This document shows, one piece after another, positions 41,635 to 49,143 of a DNA stretch of 64,000 nucleotides. The stretch lies in contig DAOUJC010000006.1 in NCBI GenBank assembly GCA_034423135.1, positions 87,791 through 151,790 on the forward strand, read 5' to 3'. The position numbers and the translations under genes were made by a program. The stretch is from JAPPHY01 sp034423135 (lineage in GTDB: Bacteria; Chloroflexota; Dehalococcoidia; Lucifugimonadales; UBA2985). The notes under the pieces were generated by a model. That model made no database searches. It was not told where the DNA came from and was given only the letters and a program-made list of their open reading frames with translations. Position 1 is the stretch's first letter. Every line of letters starts with the position of its first letter.

Positions 41635-42192
41635 ATGAAGATAGGCCTCATCTCGGACACTCAGGTGCCTTCGGCAGAGCTTTCGCCAAACTTGAGGAAG
41701 GCCTTCGAGGGGGTCGATCTCATTCTCCACGCCGGTGACATCCTGATTCCGGCGTGCCTGGACCACCTGGAGGAGATTGCCCCGGTGATGGCGGTGGAGA
41801 CGGGTGCAGAGCGACAGTTCTCCGGCGATACCCGAGTGGCGGAGCACCACCGCGTGGTGGAGGCTGAGGGCCACTCCATCGGCATGGTGCACGAGCTGTC
41901 CATCCCGCACATCATCGCGCTTGAAGTGCTGCCCGGCGTGATCGGGAGTCGCTTCCCGGCTGACGCCTCGCTGCCGGACGCGCTGGCCCAGGTGTTCGGC
42001 GCGGAGGTGGACGTGGTGGTGTGCGGCTTCTCGCACATCAGCTTCGTCGAGGAGCACCAGGGCGTAATGATCATCAACCCCGGCTCTGCAACGTGGCCCA
42101 ACCAGCGCGTGATGCCGGGTACCGTGGCCGTCCTGGAGCTTACGCCTGACAGCCGTGAGGCCCGCATCATCGACCTGAACGCGATGGAGTAG
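41635..42192 (+). CDS. YfcE/MJ0936-like metallophosphoesterase, divergent metal site
   Basis: A 185-aa protein with the calcineurin-like phosphoesterase fold of the YfcE group: MKIGLISDTQ, LILHAGDIL, and IINPGSATWPNQR at the end are clear. Several metal ligands differ from the family: ISDTQ in place of DTH, ETGAERQ where GNCD is usual, and CGFSH where GHTH is usual. So the metal centre may be altered or lost, and the protein may be a weak enzyme or a binding protein. A GAAAGGACG stretch upstream may serve as ribosome site. It stands alone, convergent with metF. Confidence 0.85.
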   Translation: MKIGLISDTQVPSAELSPNLRKAFEGVDLILHAGDILIPACLDHLEEIAPVMAVETGAERQFSGDTRVAEHHRVVEAEGHSIGMVHELSIPHIIALEVLPGVIGSRFPADASLPDALAQVFGAEVDVVVCGFSHISFVEEHQGVMIINPGSATWPNQRVMPGTVAVLELTPDSREARIIDLNAME

Positions 42193-42317
42193 CGGAGCGC
42201 ACCCACGACTGCTCGCCACTTCTGCGGAGAGCCTGCCACTCTCCACGATTGTGATGCGTGGCAATGAGCTCAGTGACGGGGTTGGAAGCTCGAACAGCCG
42301 CGTTCCGCGCGGCAGCC

Positions 42318-43211
42318 CTATGCGCCGGGAGCCATGGTTCGTGTCAGCTCAGGGCGAATGCGCTCCATGATCTCAGCGATGTGGAAGTGGCGATTCAGCA
42401 CGTAGAAGTGGATGCCCGCCACGTCGTGATCCAGCAGGTCTGAGGCCTGCTCCGCCGTGTGCGATATACCCACTTCGTGGACCTGTGCTTCGTCGTCGCG
42501 CGCCTCCTCCAGCCGCTGCATGAGGCCGTCCGGGATGGTGGCGCCGCACATGCCGGTGATGCGCTTGATCTGGTCCACGTTCAGGATGGGCATCAGGCCG
42601 GCGACGATGGGCTGACGAATGCCGATTGCGCGGCACCGCTCCTCGAAATCGTAGAAGTCTTGGTTGTCGTAGAAGAGTTGGGTGATGATCACGTCCGCGC
42701 CGCTGTCCACCTTGAGCTTGAGGTTCTGCAGGTCAGTCTCGGAATCGGGGGCCTCCTGGTGCGTTTCCGGGTATCCGGCGACGGCTATGCCGAATCCCCC
42801 GTGTCGCTTCACGTGCTCAACCAGCTCGTAGCCGTGGCGGTAGCCGTCTGCGGGCGGCGTGAAGGTCGATTCGCCGCGTGGCGGGTCGCCGCGCAGCGCG
42901 ACGATGTTCTCGATGTTCTGCTCCTGGATGTCGTCGAGCAGCCTCTCTATGTCGTCGCGGCTCGATCCTACGCAGGTGAGGTGGTGCGCCGCCTCCATGC
43001 CAAGGCCGTTCTTGATAAGCGACGTGACCTCCAGCGTGCGCTCCCGGGTGCTGCCCATTGCGCCATAGGTGACCGTCAGGAGCGATGGCCCCAGCCGCAG
43101 GAGCCTTGGAATCCGCTCCTCCAGCTCTGCCATGGACGCATCCGTGCGCGGCGGGAACAGCTCGAAGGAGATGGCCGGCTGGCCGGTCCCGTAGAAGTCG
43201 GCAAACTTCAT
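42318..43211 (-). CDS. metF: Methylenetetrahydrofolate reductase
   Basis: The 297-aa flavoenzyme reduces methylene-THF to methyl-THF for methionine synthesis. FELFPPRTDASMAELE holds the N-terminal catalytic Glu; LTVTYGAMGSTRERTLE, ALRGDPPRGE and ITQLFYDNQDFYDF bind FAD and folate. The length is that of the bacterial, SAM-insensitive form. It is the last gene of a long minus-strand cluster, 51 nt after the sodium-pump beta subunit gene. It could also work in the methyl branch of the Wood-Ljungdahl pathway, but no other genes of that route are seen here. Confidence 0.96.
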   Translation of the reverse strand: MKFADFYGTGQPAISFELFPPRTDASMAELEERIPRLLRLGPSLLTVTYGAMGSTRERTLEVTSLIKNGLGMEAAHHLTCVGSSRDDIERLLDDIQEQNIENIVALRGDPPRGESTFTPPADGYRHGYELVEHVKRHGGFGIAVAGYPETHQEAPDSETDLQNLKLKVDSGADVIITQLFYDNQDFYDFEERCRAIGIRQPIVAGLMPILNVDQIKRITGMCGATIPDGLMQRLEEARDDEAQVHEVGISHTAEQASDLLDHDVAGIHFYVLNRHFHIAEIMERIRPELTRTMAPGA

Positions 43212-43262
43212 CGCTGCTGCCTTTCGTAACGTCGCATAGCCTGTTCTGTGGGGAGCGGGACG

Positions 43263-44369
43263 CTACAGGAGCGCTCCCAGGATCACGCCTCCGGCGATCG
43301 CAGAGCCGATGACGCCAGCCACGTTGGGCCCCATCGCGTGCATGATGAGCCAGGTGTCGCCGTCCTCCTCCTGTCCCACCGTGTGAGCCACGCGGGCGGC
43401 CATCGGCACCGCCGACACGCCGGCCGCGCCTATCAGCGGATTGATCTTGCGCCTGGAGATCAGGTACATCGCCTTGCCGAGCAGGACGCCGGAGACTGTG
43501 GCAACCGTGAACGCGAACAGGCCCAGGGCGAATATGCCCAGCGTGTGAGGCTCCAGGAAGCGGTCGGCTGTCATGGTGGAACCGACGGTGAGGCCCAGGA
43601 AGATGGTGGTCACGTTGATGAGCTCGTTCTGGGAGGCCTTGGCCAGCCGCTCCACAACTCCAGCCTCCCTCAGTATGTTGCCGAACATGAGCATTCCCAC
43701 CAGGGGCGCGGCCTTTGGCGCCACCAGGCTGGCCAGGATGATGACGATTATGGGGAACAGAATCCTGGCCCTGTAGGAGGCAGCGCGTGCGGGATAGGGC
43801 ATCTTGACCTGGCGCTCGCGGCGGGTTGTGAGCAGCCGCATGATTGGGGGCTGGATCAGCGGCACCAGCGCCATGTAGGAGTAGGCGGCGACGGCGATGG
43901 GGCCCCAAAGGTCGGGGTCGGCAAGCTGCGTGGACACGAAGATAGTCGTGGGGCCGTCAGCCGAGCCGATGATGCCTATGGCGCCCGCGTTGTTCAGGTC
44001 CCAGCCGAGAAGCAGGGCGGCCATTATGGCTGCGAATATGCCGAACTGAGCCGCGGCGCCCAGTATCACGGTGGTCGGGTTCTGTATGAGCGGCGTGAAG
44101 TCGGTGAGCGCGCCCACGCCAAGGAACATGAGGAGAGGGAACAGCTCGTTGTCCAGCCCGACCTTCCGCAGTATGCCCAGGAAGCCGTCGTCATCGGCTA
44201 TGCCGGTTGCGGGAAGGTTGGCAAGTAGCACGCCAAGACCGATGGGCAAGAGGAGTAGTGGCTCGTACTTGCGCGCCAACCCGAGGTACACGAGGAGCAG
44301 GGCAATGGCCATCATTGCGACCGCGCCCCATGTCAGGTCAGGAATTGCGCCGAGTGTCTCGCCGAACAT
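43263..44369 (-). CDS. Sodium-pumping decarboxylase beta subunit (OadB/GcdB/MmdB family)
   Basis: A 368-aa membrane protein. Many hydrophobic segments surround the family motifs FLGVGALTDFTPLIQNP, GIIGSADGPTTIFVST (with the Na+-binding Asp) and the C-terminal IMHAMGPNVAGVIGSAIAGG. In the complex it decarboxylates carboxybiotin and moves sodium out. The ATG at 44369 lies 1 nt after the gamma subunit stop. The carboxyltransferase alpha and biotin-carrier subunits are not in the window, so oxaloacetate, methylmalonyl-CoA or glutaconyl-CoA are all possible substrates. Confidence 0.94.
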   Translation of the reverse strand: MFGETLGAIPDLTWGAVAMMAIALLLVYLGLARKYEPLLLLPIGLGVLLANLPATGIADDDGFLGILRKVGLDNELFPLLMFLGVGALTDFTPLIQNPTTVILGAAAQFGIFAAIMAALLLGWDLNNAGAIGIIGSADGPTTIFVSTQLADPDLWGPIAVAAYSYMALVPLIQPPIMRLLTTRRERQVKMPYPARAASYRARILFPIIVIILASLVAPKAAPLVGMLMFGNILREAGVVERLAKASQNELINVTTIFLGLTVGSTMTADRFLEPHTLGIFALGLFAFTVATVSGVLLGKAMYLISRRKINPLIGAAGVSAVPMAARVAHTVGQEEDGDTWLIMHAMGPNVAGVIGSAIAGGVILGALL

Positions 44370-44370
44370 G

Positions 44371-44937
44371 CTAAGTGGCCCTTCCCCTGGAAGATGGGTA
44401 TGCGCTGTGGGTCTTCTGGCCGTATGCGGACGGCCTGCGTCCCTGAGACCGCCACAGGGCGGCCCTGCCCAGGCTGCTCCAGTTGCTCGTAGGCTGGGAA
44501 GGCTGCGGGCCTGCCTGCGATGCGGCAACCGGGGATGGAGCGGGTCCGGCCACGGCTTGCCCGGACTCCTCCTGCTCCATAGCAAGATACACGGATACGG
44601 CCAGCGCAGCCACCTTTGCTCCGGTCACGCCGTCGCGCGGCGCAGTGACAGTCACAGGCGGTAGCGCCGTGGCCGGTTCGGGCGCAGGCGGCGGAGGCGT
44701 CTCGATCTCCTGCTGCGGCGACTCACCGGCCGCGGGAGGCTCGGCTTCAGGCTCAGCAGCCTCGTCATGGGCCGCTGCGGCCGGAGTCTCCTGCTCCACG
44801 TCGGCCTCTTCCGCCTCATCGCCCGGGAACAGCCTACCCAGCGCAAAGAGAATGACCATTAGCGCAACCAGCGTTGCGAACACCAGGCCCATGCCCGCGC
44901 CCGCGAGCCTGAGGCCCTCTGCGAATTCAGCGCTCAT
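44371..44937 (-). CDS. Sodium-pump decarboxylase gamma subunit (OadG-like)
   Basis: A 188-aa protein with one N-terminal membrane helix (GLRLAGAGMGLVFATLVALM and on) followed by an acidic Pro/Ala/Glu-rich linker, the usual design of OadG. The end contains GVTGAKVAALAVSVYLAMEQE, a second hydrophobic or amphipathic helix, then a low-complexity tail. It assembles the decarboxylase complex around the beta subunit encoded next. Its start overlaps the stop of recO by ATGA, an unusual coupling of a DNA-repair gene to an ion-pump gene. Confidence 0.85.
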   Translation of the reverse strand: MSAEFAEGLRLAGAGMGLVFATLVALMVILFALGRLFPGDEAEEADVEQETPAAAAHDEAAEPEAEPPAAGESPQQEIETPPPPAPEPATALPPVTVTAPRDGVTGAKVAALAVSVYLAMEQEESGQAVAGPAPSPVAASQAGPQPSQPTSNWSSLGRAALWRSQGRRPSAYGQKTHSAYPSSRGRAT

Positions 44938-45752
44938 GCGCGCTCTCCTCCGGTGGTGGTCGCGGCCAGCGCAGGGGCTGCTCCCACCCTGCTGCCCTGC
45001 GATACCTGGCCAAGGAAGCGAGAACCCCTCGGCTCCCGGTCCAGGACGTACTGCAGCAGTGCCTCCATCAGGCGTCTCATCTCGGTCTGGGTCTCGTCGT
45101 CCAGCCGCAGCCTCACCGCATCCTCGATGCGCTCACACCTCTGCAGGAACCGCAGTGCCTTGAGCGTGTTCAGCGAAAGGGGCAGGACGGACACGCCCGC
45201 CGGGTGGCAGCCGTCGCAGATGCACCCTCCCCTGCCCGGCGCGAAGCGGTGGCGGCTCGGCTCCAACTCCGATTCGCACTCCACGCAGCGATGCAGCTCC
45301 GGCATGAACCCGCTGTGGCCGAGCAGCCTGAGCTGGAAGTGAGGCAGCAGGGCCGGCCCCGCCGAGTCTGCCAGCGATCGCAGTGCCTCCAGCAGCAGCC
45401 TGTAGACGGGGTAGTTGGACTGGGCCTCCGGTGTTGAGGCGTCCACCAGCTCAGCCATGTATATCGCCTGCGACAGCCTGTCCAGGTCCTCGCGGACGGC
45501 TCGGAAGCCCTCAAGCACCTCGGCCTGCTGCACGGAGTCCAGGCTCTGGCCGCGCGTCATGAGGAGCGACGTGCGCATGAGAGGCTCAAGGTGGCCGCCG
45601 AGCCGGCTCTTGATCTTGCGCGCGCCCCTCGCGACGGCCCTCAGCCTACCCTGGTTGGGCGTGTAGAGCGTGACCATGTAGTCGGCCTCTCCTAGCGGGA
45701 GATGCCTGAGCACAATGGCTTCGGTCTTGTGAATGCGTGGTTGGGTGATCAT
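44934..45752 (-). CDS. recO: DNA repair protein RecO
   Basis: RecO loads RecA on single-stranded DNA with RecF and RecR. The 272-aa protein starts KTEAIVLRHLPLGEADYMVT, the family OB-fold, followed by TPNQGRLRAVARGARKIKSR. The C-terminal part has the zinc site CVECESEL and CICDGC. The ATG at 45752 lies 16 nt after the recR stop; a longer open frame upstream is recR read out of frame. The tail is longer and Ala/Thr-rich compared with usual RecO. Confidence 0.94.
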   Translation of the reverse strand: MITQPRIHKTEAIVLRHLPLGEADYMVTLYTPNQGRLRAVARGARKIKSRLGGHLEPLMRTSLLMTRGQSLDSVQQAEVLEGFRAVREDLDRLSQAIYMAELVDASTPEAQSNYPVYRLLLEALRSLADSAGPALLPHFQLRLLGHSGFMPELHRCVECESELEPSRHRFAPGRGGCICDGCHPAGVSVLPLSLNTLKALRFLQRCERIEDAVRLRLDDETQTEMRRLMEALLQYVLDREPRGSRFLGQVSQGSRVGAAPALAATTTGGERA

Positions 45753-45768
45753 GGCTTCCGGGCAGTCC

Positions 45769-46383
45769 TCAGATCTCCTGCCGTCCCTCCATTGCGCGGC
45801 TGAGCGTGACGGAGTCGGCGAACTCCAGGTCGCTGCCCACGGGCAGGCCGCGGGCCAGCCGGGTGACGCGTTCCACCAGCGGTGACAGCAGCCTGTGGAC
45901 GTACATCGCAGTGCTCTCGCCCTCCAGGCTTGGGTTGGTTGCCAGAATGACCTCCGTGACCTCGCCGCTCCTGAGTCGCTCCAGCAGCTCCCGGATTCGC
46001 AGGTTCTCCGGGCCGATGCCCGTGGCGGGCGAAATCGCCCCGTGGAGCACGTGGTACAGGCCTCGATAGGACTGCGTGCGCTCCAGCGAGAGCACGTCCA
46101 GCGGCTCCTCCACCACGCAGATGCGGGTGCGGTCCCGGCCCGCGTGCGAGCAGAGGTAGCACGGGCTCTCCTCAGTGATGTTCTGGCACACGCTGCAGAA
46201 CACGACCTTCTCCTTGACCGAGATGATGGACTCCGCCAGGGAGGAGGCCTCCTCTTCCGGCATGCGTATGAGGTAGTAGGCCAGGCGCTGGGCGCTCTTG
46301 GGGCCAATGCCGGGCAGCTTGTGGAACTCCTGAATCAGGCGTGCCAGGGGAGCCGCCACGGATGGAAGGAAATCGTAGGTCAT
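45769..46383 (-). CDS. recR: Recombination protein RecR
   Basis: RecR forms a ring clamp in the RecFOR repair route. The 204-aa sequence has the helix-hairpin-helix LPGIGPKSAQRLAYYLI, the four-Cys zinc motif CSVCQNITEESPCYLC, and a Toprim domain from ICVVEEPLDVLSLERT to VTLSRAMEGRQEI. Length and order are normal. It lies between ybaB and recO, a common order in bacteria. Confidence 0.97.
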   Translation of the reverse strand: MTYDFLPSVAAPLARLIQEFHKLPGIGPKSAQRLAYYLIRMPEEEASSLAESIISVKEKVVFCSVCQNITEESPCYLCSHAGRDRTRICVVEEPLDVLSLERTQSYRGLYHVLHGAISPATGIGPENLRIRELLERLRSGEVTEVILATNPSLEGESTAMYVHRLLSPLVERVTRLARGLPVGSDLEFADSVTLSRAMEGRQEI

Positions 46384-46429
46384 GAGGTTGGCCGGGCAGT
46401 GGTCTGCTGTCTCCGCGTGTCCTGGTTCT

Positions 46430-46735
46430 CTACGTCAGCCCCGGAATCTTGAATCCGCCGGTGATGGCTGAGATGCTGTTCTGGGCCATGGCCTGGGCCT
46501 TCTCGAGCGCCTCGTTGGTGGCGGCCGTCACAAGATCCTGGAGCATCTCCACGTCCTCGCTGTCCACCACCTCCGGCGCGATCTCTATCGAGCGTATCCT
46601 GAGGCTGCCGGTGATCACAACCTTGACTGCGCCGCCTCCCGCGGTGGCCTCCACCTCTGCGTTCTCCAGCTCCTCCTGGGCCTTGGCCAGCCGTGCCTGC
46701 ATCTGCTGCGCCTGGCGAAGCATGTTCCTATTCAT
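46430..46735 (-). CDS. ybaB: Nucleoid-associated protein YbaB/EbfC
   Basis: A 101-aa DNA-binding protein of the YbaB family: MLRQAQQMQARLAKAQEELE at the start, the EVEATAGGGAVKVVITGSLR core and DVEMLQDLVTAATNEALEKA helix. It dimerises and binds DNA, with a link to the RecR pathway. The ATG at 46735 overlaps the end of dnaX by 8 nt; an upstream extension of the frame is dnaX out of frame. Confidence 0.94.
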   Translation of the reverse strand: MNRNMLRQAQQMQARLAKAQEELENAEVEATAGGGAVKVVITGSLRIRSIEIAPEVVDSEDVEMLQDLVTAATNEALEKAQAMAQNSISAITGGFKIPGLT

Positions 46736-48428
46736 TCTGAGCCTCCTGAGTTCCGGCTTCCTGAACAATCTGGGCGCCAAGATTCCGTGCCGCCCGCACA
46801 AGGTGGCCCCTTGGTGCGTTCGGGCGTCCCGCGCCCTGGTCTGCGAGGCACAGGCGCAGGTTGTACTGGACGCCCGTCACGCTCCTGACCGTATCCTGAA
46901 TCTGCCTGCGGGCATCCGGGTTGTCAATCTCTTCCTGCAGCCTCTCCATATTGGGCCGCGTCCTGAACTCCAGCACCAGCGTGTCATTCTCGGTGTAGCG
47001 CCGTGAGCAGTCAAGCAGGAGAGCGCGGACGTTGTACTTGCTGGGCTTGAGGATGCGCGTCGCCTTGAGGAGGGCCTCCCACTGGGCCTCCGGCAGGCTG
47101 CCCTCAGCCGGTGCATGCTCCACGCGGGTGCCGTTGGCGGCAGTGGTGGCTTGGACTGCTGCCGGCTGCGGCCTGTATTGCGATGTGTCTGCCTCCGCAG
47201 TCGAGCGGGCGTTCGCGGCGTCCTGCGCGGGTGCAGCGGCGCGAGCAGGCGGAGCGGGCGCGGCGGCCGGCGGCTGCTGACGCGCGCGGGGCTGCGGCGC
47301 GCGTGGCGCAGGCTCCTGTATGGGCGCCGCTTCCGATTGCGGTCGGGTTACCGGCGCCGGTTCCAGGCAGCACTCCAGCAAGGCCAGCTCCAGCGACAGT
47401 GTGGACGGCTCGTCCTGGCGGGGCGCAGCCTGCTCGAAGGCGCGGAGCGCCCTGAGGACGCGTTCCGCCGTGGTACCCTGCGATATTTCGGTCAGCGCCT
47501 GCGCCGCCTCCGGCGAATGCTCCAGCAGCTCGCGTGCGCCTGCGCTTATCAGCAGCAGGCCGCGTAGGTAGTCCTGCACCTGCCTGTGGAAGCGCCTCAG
47601 GTCCAGGCCGCGCTCCGCCACGGAGTTGATGGCCTTCAGCCCCTCTTTGGCGTCGCCGCTCAGGACGTGGCCGACGAGCGCCAGCGCAATCTCGTCGTCG
47701 CCCATGCCGAGCATCTCCCTCACGTGGGCCAGGCTGACGTCTGAGTCGTGCGAGACAACTAGCTGCTCCAGCAGGTTCTCGGCGTCGCGGAGACTGCCGG
47801 CGGCGCTGCGAGCGAGCGCCTTCAATGCCTGAGGCTCGGCGCGGATGCCTTCGCCTTCGCACAGCTCGGCCAGGCGCGCCTCGATGTGCTCCTGCGAGAG
47901 GCGGTGGAAGTCGAACCTCTGACACCTGGAGACCACCGTGGCTGGCACCTTGTGCGCCTCCGTGGTGGCCAGGATGAAGATGGCGTGAGCGGGCGGTTCC
48001 TCCAGCGTCTTGAGCAGGGCGTTGAATGCGGGCTCGGTCAGCATGTGGACCTCATCCACGATGTAGACCTTGAAGGCGCCCTCCGCGGGGGTGAAGTGCA
48101 CCTTCTCGCGCAGGCTGCGGATGTCGTCGATGCCGCGGTGGCTGGCGGCGTCGATCTCGATCAGGTCCATCGACCTGCTCTCGTTGATGGCGGAGCAGGT
48201 GCGGCAATCGTTGCAGGGCTCGCCCTCAAGCGGCTCCAGGCAGTTGACGGCCTTGGCCAGTATGCGTGCGGTGCTGGTCTTGCCCGTGCCCCTTGGCCCG
48301 CAGAACAGGTACGCGTGCGCCATCCGGCCCTGCATGACCGCCTGCCGCAGCGTGCGGGTCACGTGCTCCTGGCCTTTGACGTCCACCAGCAGGCGGGGAC
48401 GCCACTTGCGATAGAATACCTGGGTCAA
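46728..48428 (-). CDS. dnaX: DNA polymerase III subunit gamma/tau
   Basis: The clamp-loader ATPase of 566 aa. FCGPRGTGKTSTARILAKAV is Walker A, CLEPLEGEPCNDCRTC the zinc site, IVDEVHMLTEPAFNALLKTL Walker B, and ILATTEAHKVPATVVSRCQR the sensor and arginine-finger region. A Pro/Ala-rich linker and a C-terminal domain for polymerase contact follow. The start is TTG at 48428, judged by the conserved YRKWRP start and the AGGAAG before it. A programmed frameshift site for a short gamma form was not found. Confidence 0.96.
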   Translation of the reverse strand: MTQVFYRKWRPRLLVDVKGQEHVTRTLRQAVMQGRMAHAYLFCGPRGTGKTSTARILAKAVNCLEPLEGEPCNDCRTCSAINESRSMDLIEIDAASHRGIDDIRSLREKVHFTPAEGAFKVYIVDEVHMLTEPAFNALLKTLEEPPAHAIFILATTEAHKVPATVVSRCQRFDFHRLSQEHIEARLAELCEGEGIRAEPQALKALARSAAGSLRDAENLLEQLVVSHDSDVSLAHVREMLGMGDDEIALALVGHVLSGDAKEGLKAINSVAERGLDLRRFHRQVQDYLRGLLLISAGARELLEHSPEAAQALTEISQGTTAERVLRALRAFEQAAPRQDEPSTLSLELALLECCLEPAPVTRPQSEAAPIQEPAPRAPQPRARQQPPAAAPAPPARAAAPAQDAANARSTAEADTSQYRPQPAAVQATTAANGTRVEHAPAEGSLPEAQWEALLKATRILKPSKYNVRALLLDCSRRYTENDTLVLEFRTRPNMERLQEEIDNPDARRQIQDTVRSVTGVQYNLRLCLADQGAGRPNAPRGHLVRAARNLGAQIVQEAGTQEAQNE

Positions 48429-48446
48429 CTTCCTGTCCTGTTCCTG

Positions 48447-48953
48447 TTACATGTTCACACGGGCCAGCACGTCGTCCTGTACGGCCCACATGCGCTGCTT
48501 CTCGCAGTCGTCCGCGTGATCGTAGCCGAGGAGGTGCAGCACGCCGTGGACGACCAGCAGGGCCATCTCCGCCCTCAAGAGCTTGCGGTTCTCCCTGGCC
48601 TGCTTTGCCGCCTGCGGGTAGGAGATGACGACCTCACCCACGGGCGCGCCTGCCTCCGGCGGCAGGCCATCAAGGCTGCCATTGCCGACTGGAGCGTCGT
48701 CGTCCTCGCCTAGCCGCGACTCCCAGAGCGGGAAGGCCAGCACGTCGGTCGGCTCGTCCAGCCCTCGGAAGTCACGGTTGAGGCCGTGAACTGTCTCGTC
48801 GTCGGCAACCACCAGGCTTATGCAGAGCGGCGACTCCTCGTCGCGAACGTCCAGGGCAAGCCCCACCACGTCTCGCAGCCAGGCCTTGGACAGCCTGCGC
48901 GAATACGGAGGAAACACCTGAACGTCAATGCTCCGGGAGGGGACTTGCGCCAC
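48447..48953 (-). CDS. ybeY: Endoribonuclease YbeY
   Basis: YbeY matures the 3' end of 16S rRNA and takes part in ribosome quality control. The zinc motif VVHGVLHLLGYDHADDCE (HGxLHLxGYDH) is complete, and LNRDFRGLDEPTDVLAFPL is the conserved N-terminal block. An insert of about 25 residues (GEDDDAPVGNGSLDGLPPEA) makes it 168 aa. The start is GTG at 48953. It is the first gene of the long cluster that runs to metF, 18 nt before dnaX. Confidence 0.94.
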   Translation of the reverse strand: MAQVPSRSIDVQVFPPYSRRLSKAWLRDVVGLALDVRDEESPLCISLVVADDETVHGLNRDFRGLDEPTDVLAFPLWESRLGEDDDAPVGNGSLDGLPPEAGAPVGEVVISYPQAAKQARENRKLLRAEMALLVVHGVLHLLGYDHADDCEKQRMWAVQDDVLARVNM

Positions 48954-49143
48954 CGGGCTACCTCACAACCAAAATGCAGGTATCGACCGCGCCATCATAT
49001 CATAGGGCAATTGAGCGCTACAAGAAACGGTCACCTTGGCGGCTGCCTCCATCGACTGGCGCGTCCGCGCAGGCTAGAATGGAGGGCAACACACCATCGC
49101 ATGCGTCCGAGCGCCTGGGACGGGCGTCCGGCACGCGGAATTC

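Noticed and set aside
46728..48428. Programmed frameshift giving a short DnaX gamma form
   Set aside because: I saw no slippery A-run with a downstream hairpin in the linker region.
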